Source of the DNA: Robiginitomaculum sp.
Lineage (GTDB): Bacteria > Pseudomonadota > Alphaproteobacteria > Caulobacterales > Maricaulaceae
Direction: 5' to 3'
Assembly: GCA_002733805.1 (NCBI GenBank)
Contig: NVXG01000030.1
Location: 1-64,000 of the forward strand
DNA length: 64,000 bases
The notes below the pieces were generated by a model that did no database searches, was not told the origin of the DNA, and worked only from the letters and a program-made list of their open reading frames with translations. This document shows, one piece after another, positions 53,068-63,737 of this stretch. The translations under genes and the position numbers were made by a program. Numbering within the stretch: position 1 is the stretch's first letter; every line of letters starts with the position of its first letter.

Positions 53068-53116
53068 ATCGATACTTGTTGTCGATTTGTTCTCTTATTT
53101 CACTCGAGGAGGTTTT

Positions 53117-53800
53117 ATGCTTACCAAAAAACAACACGCATTGCTGGTTTTCATCAACCAACGATTGACCGATACCGGTGTTTCGCCCTCCTTTGACGAA
53201 ATGAAGGACGCGCTTGGGCTGGCTTCAAAATCCGGTATTCACAGATTGATTACTGCGTTGGAGGAACGAGGCTTTATCCGCCGTTTGCCCCATCGGGCTA
53301 GAGCGCTGGAAGTCATCAAACTCCCTGAGGCAAATGTACCCAAACAACCGATTGGCGGGTTCAAGCCTAATGTGGTCTCAAACAATCCTGATCTGGATCG
53401 GCCTGCAGCAGCCAATACGGTAGACATCCCGGTTTTGGGACGGATCGCGGCGGGAACGCCCATTGAGGCCATCCAACACGAAACCGACCGCTTTTCAGCA
53501 CCGGCAGACATGATTGGTCGCGGTGAACATTTTGCTCTGACCATTCAAGGTGATTCCATGGTTGACGCCGGTATTCATGACGGCGACACGGTGGTTATTC
53601 GTCGTTCAAGCACCGCCCAGAATGGCGATATTGTTGTTGCTCTGGTTGATGATCAGGAAGCCACTTTGAAACGGTTTCGTCGCAAAGGCAGCACCATTGC
53701 GCTGGAAGCAGCCAATCCGGAATATGAAACTAGGATTTTCGGACCTGACCGGATAAAAGTACAAGGTACATTGGTTGGTTTAATGCGAACCTACCAATAA
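53117..53800 (+). CDS. lexA: SOS repressor LexA
   Basis: 227 residues starting at ATG 53117 (GAGGAGG upstream); the track's 53087 start precedes the ribosome site. The winged helix domain reads '[44 protein letters not shown]'. The self-cleavage site is '[12 protein letters not shown]' (Ala-Gly), the catalytic serine is in '[18 protein letters not shown]', and the lysine is in '[10 protein letters not shown]'. RecA-stimulated autocleavage relieves repression of DNA repair genes. An SOS box lies on its own promoter. It converges with comEC, as in many relatives. Confidence 0.97.
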   Translation: MLTKKQHALLVFINQRLTDTGVSPSFDEMKDALGLASKSGIHRLITALEERGFIRRLPHRARALEVIKLPEANVPKQPIGGFKPNVVSNNPDLDRPAAANTVDIPVLGRIAAGTPIEAIQHETDRFSAPADMIGRGEHFALTIQGDSMVDAGIHDGDTVVIRRSSTAQNGDIVVALVDDQEATLKRFRRKGSTIALEAANPEYETRIFGPDRIKVQGTLVGLMRTYQ

Positions 53801-53842
53801 GTATTTTTGGTGCGGTTAAAACAAGACCGTAGCAAAGCCAAC

Positions 53843-56029
53843 TCATCGAGGTTTTCGTGCGGCCCGATCCCAGATTCTGTCACTTTTCGGATACTTAGTG
53901 ACCCATTGGTTTTCTTGAAGATAAACCATTGCGCCCGTATCTTTTGACAATGTCATAATTTGTACATTCTCGCAGGCAACCAGTTGGCGCATTGAGAGTG
54001 AACCCGGCACAACAATTAGGTCTGCAAATTGGCAATCCGTCTCCACATCTTCGCCAAACGATCGAATTGAAATCAACTTGCTCCCTAAATTGTATGTGCA
54101 ACCATTTGCATCGCACTGGGCATTTTCGGACTTTTGAATTTTGATATTTGCTGCATCTGGCATCCCGACCGCTTCAAAAAATAACCGCAAGGCAAATTTG
54201 TTTGGTTTTCCAAACACAATCGGCATTGCACCCTGCCCGGTTTGCGGCAGGATGACACCGCCTTTTTGATCCAGCCATACATTCGGTTGCACATGACTGG
54301 TCCGTACCATCATGGAAACCAAAACGAGTACCAAACCAACATATTTTAGTCGCTCCCAAGCAATGCAGACCATGATGAGAGCCATGGATTCGAGCAACAG
54401 GCTAAGGGACGATACCGACCCAATTGCCCAAATCGCGCCGGGCAAATCCGCTGTATATTTGGAAGTTTGTAGAATGGAATGCAGCCCGATGGATGTTACG
54501 TCAAAGAAAACGCCCTCAAGCCCCAACGGCATCAGGCACACTCCGATAAACAAAAACGGCATCACCAAAATGGTAAAAACTGGCATCGCCAACAAATTCC
54601 CCAGCAGTGAATAAACGGCAATTTTATGAAAGTGCCAGCTGGCAAATGGCGCGGTTGCAATCCCGGCAATCAGGCTGGTCAACAAAACCCCAAGCAGAAA
54701 AGCCGTTCCCTTACGCAAACCACTAAATATCACAGAACTATTTGCCGCTTTTTGCGTATTGATCAAAAGCATTGGTCTGGCTCGTTGATAAAATGCGATC
54801 AAGGCCAAACTAGCGGCAAAAGACATTTGAAAGCCGGGGCTGACCACATATTCGGGCGAAAGAATTGCGACCAACAATGCGGCCATCGAAATAGTCCGAA
54901 TCGATAAGGCTCGCCGCCCGAGTAATACGGCTAGAAAGATCAGGCCCAGCATAATAAATGCGCGCTGGGTTGGCGCGGTCGCACCCGAGATCATCAAATA
55001 GGAAAAGGACACAATAAGCCCGATAATTGCCGCAGGTTTTCGCGCATCCATTCGTGCTCCGATCGCCGGGATCATCGAAAAAAGCAAAGATGCAATAAAG
55101 AAAGCCAGCCCGCCAACCAGCGACATATGAAGGCCCGAAATGGCTAGCAAATGTCCCAACCCGGCCTCTCGAAATGCCACAGAAGTTTCTTCCTTAATTG
55201 CGCTACGATCCCCGGTGATCAGAGCGGCAGCCAATGCGCCTGACTGCCCCGGCATTCGGTTGCGAATTGCTGCTGAGAGGTCGTATCGGAGCTTGAACAA
55301 GCGCAATGCATTCGAGTTAATTTTGGGTTCAACCAAAACTTCTAGATGCCCCAAAGTGAACCCGGTTCCTCCAATTTGTTGAAACCAGGCATTTCTGGAA
55401 AATGAAAATCCGCCGGGAACCACCGCTTGACGCGGCGGCTCTAGTCTAGCGAGAAACCGGACAACGGATCCGATCTTTGCGTCACCAGAAAAACCACCTA
55501 CCCGAACGTATTTTGGGAGTTGTTCAGGGTTTATCCCCTCAATTTTCTGCACACGGATCAGATATCTAGCTCGATGTCCGATTTCACGGTCGATTTTGTT
55601 TAATTTTCCGGTGACGACCCATGACCTTGCGCCTGACGGCATAACTTGCGCTGCCTTATTGTATCCGCGCCACTCGGCCCGGCCCATGCCCAAAAACATG
55701 GCGCAAATCATAGCCAAACAAAAAAACAGTTTTGCGCTGGAACGCCTTTGAAACCCGACCCAAAGCACTGCGATACTACTGAGCGCCAGTGCGAAAGGGA
55801 CCAACCAGATGGCCGGTTCAGAGTGTGGAGCAAACCAAAAGGCAATGCCAAAACAAAAGGCCCATGGGCCCCACAAGGCAATGCTGCCGGCAGATGGCTC
55901 TGGAAACACCCCGGCCAGCACTTTGGAAATTTGTACATTGCCCCAATCGAGGCGGATTAACCTCGATGCTATTTTGCTGGATTCACGCAAATTCGTTTTC
56001 CTTGCCTTACCGCACCCCCATGCTATCAC
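53843..56029 (-). CDS. ComEC/Rec2-type DNA uptake membrane protein
   Basis: 728 residues with about ten or more membrane helices. An N-terminal DUF4131 domain (residues about 60-210) leads into the Competence domain ('LAAALITGDRSAIKEETSVAFREAGLGHLLAISGLHMSLVGGLAFF', 'ISGATAPTQRAFIMLGLIFLAVLLGRRALSIRTISMAALLVAILSPEYVVSPGFQMSFAASLALIAFY'). The C-terminal soluble part shows no H-x-H-x-D-H metallo-beta-lactamase motif, so it lacks an obvious MBL nuclease, as often in Alphaproteobacteria. It would form the inner-membrane channel for transforming DNA. The start is uncertain: the track's GTG at 56029 has no clear ribosome site. It faces gltX with a short gap. Confidence 0.87.
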   Translation of the reverse strand: MIAWGCGKARKTNLRESSKIASRLIRLDWGNVQISKVLAGVFPEPSAGSIALWGPWAFCFGIAFWFAPHSEPAIWLVPFALALSSIAVLWVGFQRRSSAKLFFCLAMICAMFLGMGRAEWRGYNKAAQVMPSGARSWVVTGKLNKIDREIGHRARYLIRVQKIEGINPEQLPKYVRVGGFSGDAKIGSVVRFLARLEPPRQAVVPGGFSFSRNAWFQQIGGTGFTLGHLEVLVEPKINSNALRLFKLRYDLSAAIRNRMPGQSGALAAALITGDRSAIKEETSVAFREAGLGHLLAISGLHMSLVGGLAFFIASLLFSMIPAIGARMDARKPAAIIGLIVSFSYLMISGATAPTQRAFIMLGLIFLAVLLGRRALSIRTISMAALLVAILSPEYVVSPGFQMSFAASLALIAFYQRARPMLLINTQKAANSSVIFSGLRKGTAFLLGVLLTSLIAGIATAPFASWHFHKIAVYSLLGNLLAMPVFTILVMPFLFIGVCLMPLGLEGVFFDVTSIGLHSILQTSKYTADLPGAIWAIGSVSSLSLLLESMALIMVCIAWERLKYVGLVLVLVSMMVRTSHVQPNVWLDQKGGVILPQTGQGAMPIVFGKPNKFALRLFFEAVGMPDAANIKIQKSENAQCDANGCTYNLGSKLISIRSFGEDVETDCQFADLIVVPGSLSMRQLVACENVQIMTLSKDTGAMVYLQENQWVTKYPKSDRIWDRAARKPR

Positions 56030-56071
56030 GCGACATCATGGCTTGCATGGTTCTTCTTCAAAGGCAGATTG

Positions 56072-57481
56072 ATGTCAAAAATCGTAACACGTTTTGCACC
56101 CTCACCGACCGGATACTTGCATATCGGCGGCGCACGAACAGCATTGTTTAATTGGCTTTTTGCTCGCCACTTTGGTGGGAAATTTTTACTACGTATTGAG
56201 GACACGGACCGAACCCGTTCGTCGAATGATGCCATAGAGGCCATTTTATCCGGACTGGAATGGCTCGGACTAAGCCCGGATGAACCAGCAATGTTTCAAA
56301 GCGATGCAGCTTCTCATCATGGTGTCGTCGTCCAGCAAATGCTGGCCAAGGGAACCGCCTATCATTGCTATATGTCGCCCGAAGATATGGATGCAGAAAA
56401 GCAAAGCGCCCGCCAGGAAAATCGCCGATTTGTCTCGCCATGGCGCGAAAGGGAGGCCGCAGAGTATCCAGCCGATGCCCCCTTTGCTGTTCGGTTAAAG
56501 GCACCACTCAGCGGCGAAACTGTAATTGAAGATGCCGTACAGGGGCGCGTCACATTCCAAAATCAACAATTGGATGATTTGGTATTGTTGCGCGCTGACC
56601 AATCTCCGACCTATATGTTGGCGGTTGTAGTGGACGATCACGACATGGAGGTTTCGCATGTCATTCGCGGCGATGATCATCTGGTAAATGCGGCGCGACA
56701 GAAATTGATATATCAGGCGATGGAATGGTCCATCCCGGTATTTGCCCACATCCCTTTGATCCACGGCCCTGATGGTAAGAAGTTATCCAAACGACACGGT
56801 GCGCTGGGCATCGATGCCTATCAAGCCATGGGATACTTACCAGAAGCCATTCGTAGCTATCTACTTCGGTTGGGTTGGTCGCATGGCGATCAGGAAATTT
56901 TTTCCGATGAAGAAGCCATTTCAGCTTTTTCGTTATCCGGGATCAACAAGGGATCATCGCGACTTGATTTTGAAAAAATGGCCAACATCAATAGCCATTT
57001 TCTTAAACTGGCTGACCCGGAGATGTTGTGTACAGAGGTTTGTAACTTCATGGCCAGTGACAATGGTATTGCCCCGGATACAGATGAGCGAGAGCGCATT
57101 TTGTCCAGCATTCCTCATCTGGTTTCACGGGCAAAATTAATACCTGACCTAGTCAAAGAAGTGGCATTCCTGATTCAAAAACGCCCTCTTACTTTGAACA
57201 AAAATGCACGAAAATCGATCAACGAAGAACGAACCAAATATTTGGAGAAATTGATCGCATCCCTGTCTGAATTGGAAAACTGGGATGTACAAAACATCCA
57301 TAAAATAATGCAAGATTTTGCTAATCAACATCAGATTGGATTTGGAAAATTTGGGCCAATATTGCGCGCTGCAATCAGTGGAGGCCTTCCTGCGCCGGAT
57401 CTTGCTCTGGCTTGTGCATTATTAGGTAAGAAAGAAACCCTAGGCCGTGTAGACGATTTGCTGGCGAACCGTTTATCATAG
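56072..57481 (+). CDS. gltX: Glutamyl-tRNA synthetase
   Basis: 469 residues, class I synthetase. 'VTRFAPSPTGYLHIGGARTALFNWLFAR' carries the HIGH-type motif (HIGG), 'GKKLSKRHGALGIDAY' the KMSKS-type motif (LSKRH), and 'LLRIEDTDRTRS' the glutamate-binding region. The start at ATG 56072 follows a TTG one codon upstream (track start 56069), with AAGG before. It charges tRNA-Glu, possibly also tRNA-Gln if a GatCAB pathway is used. gltA follows in the same direction. Confidence 0.96.
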   Translation: MSKIVTRFAPSPTGYLHIGGARTALFNWLFARHFGGKFLLRIEDTDRTRSSNDAIEAILSGLEWLGLSPDEPAMFQSDAASHHGVVVQQMLAKGTAYHCYMSPEDMDAEKQSARQENRRFVSPWREREAAEYPADAPFAVRLKAPLSGETVIEDAVQGRVTFQNQQLDDLVLLRADQSPTYMLAVVVDDHDMEVSHVIRGDDHLVNAARQKLIYQAMEWSIPVFAHIPLIHGPDGKKLSKRHGALGIDAYQAMGYLPEAIRSYLLRLGWSHGDQEIFSDEEAISAFSLSGINKGSSRLDFEKMANINSHFLKLADPEMLCTEVCNFMASDNGIAPDTDERERILSSIPHLVSRAKLIPDLVKEVAFLIQKRPLTLNKNARKSINEERTKYLEKLIASLSELENWDVQNIHKIMQDFANQHQIGFGKFGPILRAAISGGLPAPDLALACALLGKKETLGRVDDLLANRLS

Positions 57482-57526
57482 AGACAAGCGAATCATAAAA
57501 TAAACCGGTCAGATGAGGGATTTTCC

Positions 57527-58834
57527 ATGGAAATCAAAATAAACAAAACGAGCGAAGCAAAAATTAAATTACCAAGCGGAAATGATCTGACTTTGCCGGT
57601 TTACTCTGGATCGGTCGGACCAGATGTAATCGACATCCGCACCCTGTACCGCGATACCGGATTGTTTACTTTTGACCCTGGCTTTACCTCTACTGCCAGT
57701 TGTGAATCACAAATCACCTATATTGATGGTGATCTGGGTACGCTGCTCTATCGCGGGTATCCGATTGAACAACTGGCTGAAAAGTCCAGCTTTTTGGAAG
57801 TCAGCTATCTGTTGCTCAATGGTGAATTACCGACCAAAGAGCAAATGGAAAACTTTAAACATTCAGTGACCTACCACACCATGCTGCATGCACAATTCGA
57901 CGCATTTTTTAACGGGTTTCGTCGCGATGCTCACCCGATGGCGATCGTTTGCGGAGCGGTTGGTGCATTGTCGGCATTTTATCATGATTCAACCGACATC
58001 AATGATCCAAAGCAACGAGAAATTGCTAGTTTACGCATGATTGCTAAAATACCGACCATCGCGGCGCGTGCGTATAAATTCTCAATCGGCCAGCCGTTTG
58101 TCGAACCTCGCAACGAGCTTTCTTATTCCGAAAATTTCCTGCGGATGTGCTTTGCTGTTCCTTGCGAGGATTACAAGGTTGAAAAAGTTCTGGCCCAGGC
58201 CATGGATCGTATCTTCATTCTACATGCCGATCACGAGCAGAATGCCTCGACATCTACAGTGCGGCTTGCTGGCTCATCAGGGGCCAACCCTTTTGCCTGT
58301 ATTGCGGCTGGTGTTGCCTGTTTGTGGGGACCGGCGCATGGCGGTGCCAATGAAGCAGCTTTGAATATGCTCAATGAAATTGGCTCTGTAGATCGGATCC
58401 CCGAATATATTGCCCGCGCCAAAGATAAGAGTGATCCGTTCCGGCTTATGGGTTTTGGACACCGAGTTTACAAAAATTATGATCCACGAGCCAAGGTCAT
58501 GCAGAAAACCTGTCATGAGGTTCTTGAGATCACCGGCAAGAAAAATGATCCAATTTTGCAAGTTGCACTCGAGTTGGAACGCATTGCATTAAGTGATGAA
58601 TATTTCATCGAGAAAAAACTGTATCCAAATATTGATTTTTATTCTGGCATCACCTTAAAAGCCATGGGCTTTCCGACCACCATGTTTACCGTTTTGTTTG
58701 CCTTAGCCAGAACCGTCGGTTGGATCGCGCAATGGTCAGAAATGTTAAGTGATCCCAGTCAGAAAATTGGCCGACCACGGCAGGTTTACACCGGCGAACC
58801 AACCAGAGATTACCAACCCATTGATGGTCGTTAA
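57527..58834 (+). CDS. gltA: Citrate synthase
   Basis: 435 residues, type I hexameric-like citrate synthase of the TCA cycle. '[33 protein letters not shown]', '[50 protein letters not shown]' (catalytic His and the signature), '[27 protein letters not shown]' (second His) and '[40 protein letters not shown]' (catalytic Asp) match. GAGGGA lies before the ATG. It follows gltX by 45 bases. The end overlaps the opposing lpxB by four bases. Confidence 0.97.
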   Translation: MEIKINKTSEAKIKLPSGNDLTLPVYSGSVGPDVIDIRTLYRDTGLFTFDPGFTSTASCESQITYIDGDLGTLLYRGYPIEQLAEKSSFLEVSYLLLNGELPTKEQMENFKHSVTYHTMLHAQFDAFFNGFRRDAHPMAIVCGAVGALSAFYHDSTDINDPKQREIASLRMIAKIPTIAARAYKFSIGQPFVEPRNELSYSENFLRMCFAVPCEDYKVEKVLAQAMDRIFILHADHEQNASTSTVRLAGSSGANPFACIAAGVACLWGPAHGGANEAALNMLNEIGSVDRIPEYIARAKDKSDPFRLMGFGHRVYKNYDPRAKVMQKTCHEVLEITGKKNDPILQVALELERIALSDEYFIEKKLYPNIDFYSGITLKAMGFPTTMFTVLFALARTVGWIAQWSEMLSDPSQKIGRPRQVYTGEPTRDYQPIDGR

Positions 58835-59997
58835 TCCATAAGTTCCAGCACCTTTTTTGCTGCAACTTGGCTGACATTACCTTTGGTTGATTGCATTTTG
58901 ATAAGTGTCTTTTGCGCCGCCTTTTGTTGATGGCCCCGTAACTTCGGATCATTCAGTAACAGACCCAGCGCCTTAGCAAGTGCTGGGCCGGTACATTTGG
59001 ACGACAAAAATTCAGGGATAATTTCCTGATTTGCAGCCAAATTAATCAAATTAGCGAATTGCGCCTTGAATACGAATTTCTCCATCAAATAACCAGAAAC
59101 CGGGCTTAACCGATACCCGATCACCATTGGAACACCGGCATTGGCCAGCTCCAACGTCACGGTACCCGAACAAGCAAGCGCCAAGGTCGAAGCAGTAAAA
59201 ACAACAGATTTTTCTGCCTCGTCCAACAAAATTATATCTTGCAATCTAGGCTCATGCGCCACCAAAGAGCGGACCATTATCGCAATATTGTCCGACAATG
59301 GTGCCACGACGACCAGATCAGGATGATTGCTTTTGATTTGTTCGATGGCACGTAAAAACGGTTCCATCAGAAATTTGATCTCGCCGGGTCTTGACCCAAA
59401 AAACGCCGACAAAACTGGCTGACCCGCAGGATTATATTTTTGCTGAAATGCCTGATCATCCACCTTCTGAACCGCAGAAATGGCCGGGTTACCAACAAAT
59501 GTGGTATCTAACCCTTCTGATTTAAAATACTTGCCGTCGAATGAATGGATGGTCAAAAGATGATCGTAGGTCTCGGCCGTAACTTTTGCCCGTCCGGGAC
59601 GAGTCGCAAACACCTGTGGCCCCACATATTTTACCAGAATTGTGTCTGGTAGAATTTTTCGAATTTGGTGCGCCACACGTAAAGTAAAACCCCACGAGTC
59701 AATCAGCACCACCAAATCGGGTTTGAAGAGAACCACTTGCGCCACGGTCGCAGCCACCAGCTTACGAACATTCGGGTAGGCCAGTAGGCCATCGACCAAG
59801 CCCAAGACAGAAAGAGGGCGTATATCAATCGGCGACTTTACACCCAGTTTGGCCATTTTTGGACCGCCAACACCACCGATTTCTACGGTTTCGGACTGCA
59901 CATTGCGTATTGCATCGATAAATCGTGCACCTAACTGATCACCACTGGGCTCACCGGCAATGACAAACAGTCGTGATGATGCTTCCCGTCGCATCAT
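58831..59997 (-). CDS. lpxB: Lipid-A-disaccharide synthase
   Basis: 388 residues, GT19 glycosyltransferase joining UDP-2,3-diacylglucosamine and lipid X. '[21 protein letters not shown]' is the N-terminal signature, '[32 protein letters not shown]' the acceptor region, '[20 protein letters not shown]' and '[26 protein letters not shown]' the donor region. The ATG overlaps the lpxI stop (ATGA). It is the last gene of the lipid A operon in this direction. Confidence 0.96.
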   Translation of the reverse strand: MMRREASSRLFVIAGEPSGDQLGARFIDAIRNVQSETVEIGGVGGPKMAKLGVKSPIDIRPLSVLGLVDGLLAYPNVRKLVAATVAQVVLFKPDLVVLIDSWGFTLRVAHQIRKILPDTILVKYVGPQVFATRPGRAKVTAETYDHLLTIHSFDGKYFKSEGLDTTFVGNPAISAVQKVDDQAFQQKYNPAGQPVLSAFFGSRPGEIKFLMEPFLRAIEQIKSNHPDLVVVAPLSDNIAIMVRSLVAHEPRLQDIILLDEAEKSVVFTASTLALACSGTVTLELANAGVPMVIGYRLSPVSGYLMEKFVFKAQFANLINLAANQEIIPEFLSSKCTGPALAKALGLLLNDPKLRGHQQKAAQKTLIKMQSTKGNVSQVAAKKVLELMD

Positions 59998-60854
59998 TCA
60001 ATTTCCTGCAAATTCAACCCGAACAAGAACAACCCGAGGCGATCAGCCTGTGCGAGCATTGCCTTGCGCTCCAACAAAAAAGTCTGTCCGGTCACAAACC
60101 CGATACCAGCCAGACCTGCCTCGGATGCTCGCTGAACAGTTTCGACACCGATGGTTGGCAAATCAATTCGCATTTCCTGACCCGGCTTGGGCGTTTTGAC
60201 CAGCACCCCGGCAGGTTCTTTTCGGGTGCCGCGCATGCTTTTGGGCAATGAGGCACATCTGCGTAACATTGCATCGGTTCCTTCTTGTGCCTCAACGGCC
60301 AAAACTACCCCCCTGCAAACTATGGCCCCTTGCCCGATATCAAGCTGACCAACCGCCTTGGCAATTTGCGCCGCTTTATTCATATCTGCTATTTGTTGCT
60401 GGTTTGGCTCAATCGTTCCTAATTGCCCAGCCGGAGCCAAAAGAGAGGCGGCGATTTCATCTGGACCAATAATGTCAAACCCGGCATTTTCAAAAACACT
60501 GAGAACAGCGCGCATCAATGCGTCATCGCCTTGTTGTGCGGCGGTCGAAATCCTTGGCATCTCTTGTCGGCCAATTTCATCAAGCTGCAAAGTCGAAAAG
60601 TTGGGTCGATCAACAATGCCGGCAAAACAAATTTGCGACACGTCGGCATCCTTCAAATCTTCAAGTATTCCGCCGATCTGGCCGATAGAACGCCATGGGC
60701 CATTGGATAGTTCCGATTTGGTTTTGGCAAAGCCACTTAAGTTTACTGGATAAACCATCATACCCGCTTGGCGGGCTAGTTTTGCCACTTGTTGCGGCAA
60801 TTCTCCGCCACCAACAATCAGTCCCAAATGTTTGGGTTTGGTCTGCTTTTTCAT
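59994..60854 (-). CDS. lpxI: UDP-2,3-diacylglucosamine pyrophosphatase (LpxI type)
   Basis: 286 residues starting at ATG 60854, one base after the lpxA stop, with an AGG 5 bases before; ATG 60866 is the alternative. 'LGLIVGGGELPQQVAKLARQAGMMVYPVNLSGF', 'GGILEDLKDADVSQICFAGIVDRPNFSTLQLD', 'GAIVCRGVVLAVEAQEGTDAMLRRCASL' and 'MRIDLPTIGVETVQRASEAGLAGIGF' match LpxI, the alphaproteobacterial replacement for LpxH. It hydrolyses UDP-diacylglucosamine to lipid X and UMP. The operon order lpxA-lpxI-lpxB is standard. Confidence 0.95.
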   Translation of the reverse strand: MKKQTKPKHLGLIVGGGELPQQVAKLARQAGMMVYPVNLSGFAKTKSELSNGPWRSIGQIGGILEDLKDADVSQICFAGIVDRPNFSTLQLDEIGRQEMPRISTAAQQGDDALMRAVLSVFENAGFDIIGPDEIAASLLAPAGQLGTIEPNQQQIADMNKAAQIAKAVGQLDIGQGAIVCRGVVLAVEAQEGTDAMLRRCASLPKSMRGTRKEPAGVLVKTPKPGQEMRIDLPTIGVETVQRASEAGLAGIGFVTGQTFLLERKAMLAQADRLGLFLFGLNLQEIE

Positions 60855-60855
60855 G

Positions 60856-61653
60856 TCACCTGACATGCGGCATACACAATGAACGAGCGCTTTCTTCCCG
60901 GATAAAATCCACAATTTCCATGACTTCGGTACTGGAGGCAAATGTCGCGCTTACATCCACCAAACGCTCTTCAAACGTGCCCTCATCGGCAAATAACAAT
61001 CGATAGGCCGACCGAAGATTGTGAATTGTCTTGCGCGGCATATTTCGCCGCTTCAATCCCACAATATTCAACCCGGCCAAATGCGCGTGATTGCCCAATA
61101 CGGAACCATACGGAATGACATCGCGGGTCACCATGGCCATGCTCCCGACAAAGGCAAAATTACCAATTCGGGTATTTTGATGCACGGCGCTTAGGCCACC
61201 CAAAATACAATTATTGCCAACGGTAACCAGCCCGGCCAAGGCAGCGTTATTGGCGAAAACTACGTTGTCGCCAACCACACAATCATGTGCCACGTGCGAA
61301 CCAACCATGAAATACCCACCCTGCCCGACCCGGGTAATTCGCTTACCCGATGTCGTGCCGGGGTGCATGGTTACATGCTCGCGGATAATGGTATCTGCGC
61401 CGATTTCGAGACGGGTTTTTTCTCCATTGTGCTTAAAGTCTTGCGGGCGCAAACCAAGCACTGCAAACGGGAATACTTCACACCGCGGCCCCAGTGTAGT
61501 GGCACCACCAATATGGGTTTGCGAATATAATTTTGCCCCTTGGCCCAAAATTGCACCAGATTCGACGATACTATACGCACCAATCGAAACACCTTCGCCG
61601 ACCTCGGCCTTCGGCGAGACAATTGCCGTGGGATGAATATCAATGCGTTCCAC
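60856..61653 (-). CDS. lpxA: UDP-N-acetylglucosamine acyltransferase
   Basis: 265 residues, hexapeptide left-handed beta-helix. It begins 'IDIHPTAIVSPKAEVGEGVSIGAYSIVE', and 'IREHVTMHPGTTSG' and 'MVGSHVAHDCVVGDNVVFANNAALAG' include the catalytic His. The C-terminus is the helical LpxA cap ('GLNIVGLKRRNMPRKTIHNLRSAYRLLF'). It performs the first acylation of lipid A synthesis. The start is GTG at 61653, immediately after the fabZ stop. The tail overlaps the longer lpxI start option. Confidence 0.96.
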   Translation of the reverse strand: MERIDIHPTAIVSPKAEVGEGVSIGAYSIVESGAILGQGAKLYSQTHIGGATTLGPRCEVFPFAVLGLRPQDFKHNGEKTRLEIGADTIIREHVTMHPGTTSGKRITRVGQGGYFMVGSHVAHDCVVGDNVVFANNAALAGLVTVGNNCILGGLSAVHQNTRIGNFAFVGSMAMVTRDVIPYGSVLGNHAHLAGLNIVGLKRRNMPRKTIHNLRSAYRLLFADEGTFEERLVDVSATFASSTEVMEIVDFIREESARSLCMPHVR

Positions 61654-62109
61654 TTATGGGTTCTCCACAGTCATGGCCATGAATGTGCAGCTAGCCACTA
61701 CTTTTCCCGAGACCAGAGCTTGCCCCTCAAAACGAACAAAATTTCTTTTCCGAGCAAGAATTGATACCGGTATCTCAAGGCAGTCACCGGGGGATACTCG
61801 GTTACGAAACTTGGCCTTTTCAACGGAAGAAAATAAGATCGTCTCTTTTTCGGGGCGAATATTCCATGATTTTGCGGCCAGCAAGGCACCGGTTTGAGCC
61901 ATGCTTTCGATCAGCATGACACCAGGCATTACAGGGTTTCCTGGAAAGTGTCCGGAAAACCATGGATCGTCTGCAGCAAGTTGTTTGTGGCCAATCAGGC
62001 TTTCGCCTTCGACAAAATGAGAGGCATGATCCAGCAACAAAAACGGCGGACGATGCAATAACCATTGCAATATCTCTTCATAAGAGATGGTATTGGCTTC
62101 GGTGTTCAT
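61654..62109 (-). CDS. fabZ: 3-hydroxyacyl-[ACP] dehydratase FabZ
   Basis: 151 residues, hot-dog fold. The catalytic pair is His in 'DPWFSGHFPGNPVMPGVML' and Glu in 'LIESMAQTGALLA', the FabZ form. 'LLHRPPFLLLDHA' is the N-terminal signature. It dehydrates hydroxyacyl-ACPs, branching supply between lipid A and phospholipid chains. The ATG at 62109 shares one base with the lpxD stop (TGATG); the track's first codon is a TTG one residue upstream. Confidence 0.96.
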   Translation of the reverse strand: MNTEANTISYEEILQWLLHRPPFLLLDHASHFVEGESLIGHKQLAADDPWFSGHFPGNPVMPGVMLIESMAQTGALLAAKSWNIRPEKETILFSSVEKAKFRNRVSPGDCLEIPVSILARKRNFVRFEGQALVSGKVVASCTFMAMTVENP

Positions 62110-63131
62110 CAATTTCCCGGCTTTTTTTTGGTTTGCTGTGACAATTTACTCAAAGTTGCGACCTCGCGCAAATACCGCCTGTTTGGTTTGGCGGGGTATC
62201 CACTCCACGTCTGGCCATCTGGTATGTCATGCAATACGGCGGAGCCGGCTGTAATTACCACATCATTGCCAATGGTGCGGTGATCAGTCACTCCAACACG
62301 CCCTCCCATCAGCACACGATTGGCGATCCGCACACTTCCCGAAATGCCTACGTGTGCCGCAAAAATGCAATCTTCTCCAATTTCAACATTGTGGGCAATT
62401 TGCACAAGATTATCTATTTTGGATCGCGCACCAATACTGGTGGTGTCAAATACCCCGCGATCAATTGTGGTATTTGCACCAATAGTTACCCCATCGGCAA
62501 TTTGGACCACTCCAAAATGAGGCATATCGATCAAACCTTCTTGACCCTTTGCAACGCCTAAGCCCTGCCCGCCGATCACTACGCCTGGCATCAGGCGGAC
62601 ATCATTGCCTATTTGCGTAAAAGCAATATGTGCACCGGAACCAATATCGCAGTTCCGACCGATCTCAACTCCGCATTCAATTACGGCGTTCGCACCAATC
62701 CGAGAACCGCTTCCGATATGAACATCATCACCAATTACCGCGCCGGGGTTAATTTCCACTCCAGAATCCAACACCGCACTTTTAGAAACCAAATCACTAC
62801 GGCTTTTGGACTTTCTGCTGGATATCAGGGAGTTGGCAATTCCCGCAAAAACGGATTGTGAGCTCTGCGCTTGCAGAGCCGCTACCGGCCATTGCGAGAT
62901 CACGTCCAGTGTCGCCCGATCTGCAATGATAACACCACCCGTCGGAATGTGATCTGTCAGGTGTTTTTTATTTCGGGCAAAAGCGATATTGCCCGCAGTC
63001 AGATCGCGTAATGAAGAAACAAAATGGACCAGAATTTGCGGATCCCCGCGCACAATTTGTGCGCCGGATTGCTTCGCCAGATCAACCAAGGCAATCGGAG
63101 AGAGTTGCGTATAAAACCTTTGATCAATCAT
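62109..63131 (-). CDS. lpxD: UDP-3-O-acylglucosamine N-acyltransferase
   Basis: 340 residues. An N-terminal uridine-binding domain precedes a hexapeptide repeat beta-helix ('GVEINPGAVIGDDVHIGSGSRIGANAVIECGVEIG...'). 'DNLVQIAHNVEIGEDCIFAAHVGISGSVRI' carries the catalytic His region, and the conserved 'GQTWSGYPAKPNRRYLREVATL' closes the protein. It adds the second acyl chain in lipid A synthesis. It starts 22 bases after ompH. Confidence 0.96.
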   Translation of the reverse strand: MIDQRFYTQLSPIALVDLAKQSGAQIVRGDPQILVHFVSSLRDLTAGNIAFARNKKHLTDHIPTGGVIIADRATLDVISQWPVAALQAQSSQSVFAGIANSLISSRKSKSRSDLVSKSAVLDSGVEINPGAVIGDDVHIGSGSRIGANAVIECGVEIGRNCDIGSGAHIAFTQIGNDVRLMPGVVIGGQGLGVAKGQEGLIDMPHFGVVQIADGVTIGANTTIDRGVFDTTSIGARSKIDNLVQIAHNVEIGEDCIFAAHVGISGSVRIANRVLMGGRVGVTDHRTIGNDVVITAGSAVLHDIPDGQTWSGYPAKPNRRYLREVATLSKLSQQTKKKPGN

Positions 63132-63153
63132 GCATCGACCTAGACGGCTTTCA

Positions 63154-63735
63154 CTATCGCCGCGCGCCTTGTGCCGGAGCCGCAGGTGGCACCCGAGGAA
63201 CCCGCACCCGTGCTACAGATGTTGTGGTGAGCGCCGCATCCATTTTTATCACAACGGCCTCAGTAATGTCCGACTGTTTATTCCGAAACAAAATGTCTGC
63301 TCCATCAAATAAAATATCAATTTTCTTATCGGCGATAACCCCGTTTACTGCCGCTTGATAGGCTTCGAGTACGGGTTTTAACGCCTGATTTCTGGAAGCC
63401 GCCATTTGGCGTTGTTTCCAATTGGCCAATTCACCCAATTTCAATCGCAGATCTTGCTCACGCCGCATCAGGTCATTGCGCGTTCTCAAAACTTCTGGCG
63501 CTAACGCGGACGCCTCAGCGTTTAACTGCTGGGCCTGTGCCCGCAAAGGCACCAGTTCAGGCTCGAACTCTGCATCGATTTGATTATCAATCACCTGTAA
63601 TTGTTGCCCCACATAGATACCAACCTTCGAAGTGGTCAGTGCCATTTCCTGACTGATTACAGCAACGTTTTGCGCCATTGCAGGTGCGGAAAATGTCAGC
63701 GCTGCCAATAGCAGAATAGAGCGAATAAAAGTCAT
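63154..63735 (-). CDS. OmpH/Skp family periplasmic chaperone
   Basis: 193 residues with a signal peptide (TFIRSILLLAALTFSAPAMA). The mature protein is mostly helical with a central coiled coil ('EPELVPLRAQAQQLNAEASALAPEVLRTRNDLMRREQDLRLKLGELANWKQRQM'), as in Skp tentacles, and a Pro/Ala/Arg-rich tail. It holds unfolded outer-membrane proteins on their way to BamA. It follows bamA by 2 bases and precedes lpxD, the conserved order. Confidence 0.9.
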   Translation of the reverse strand: MTFIRSILLLAALTFSAPAMAQNVAVISQEMALTTSKVGIYVGQQLQVIDNQIDAEFEPELVPLRAQAQQLNAEASALAPEVLRTRNDLMRREQDLRLKLGELANWKQRQMAASRNQALKPVLEAYQAAVNGVIADKKIDILFDGADILFRNKQSDITEAVVIKMDAALTTTSVARVRVPRVPPAAPAQGARR

Positions 63736-63737
63736 AA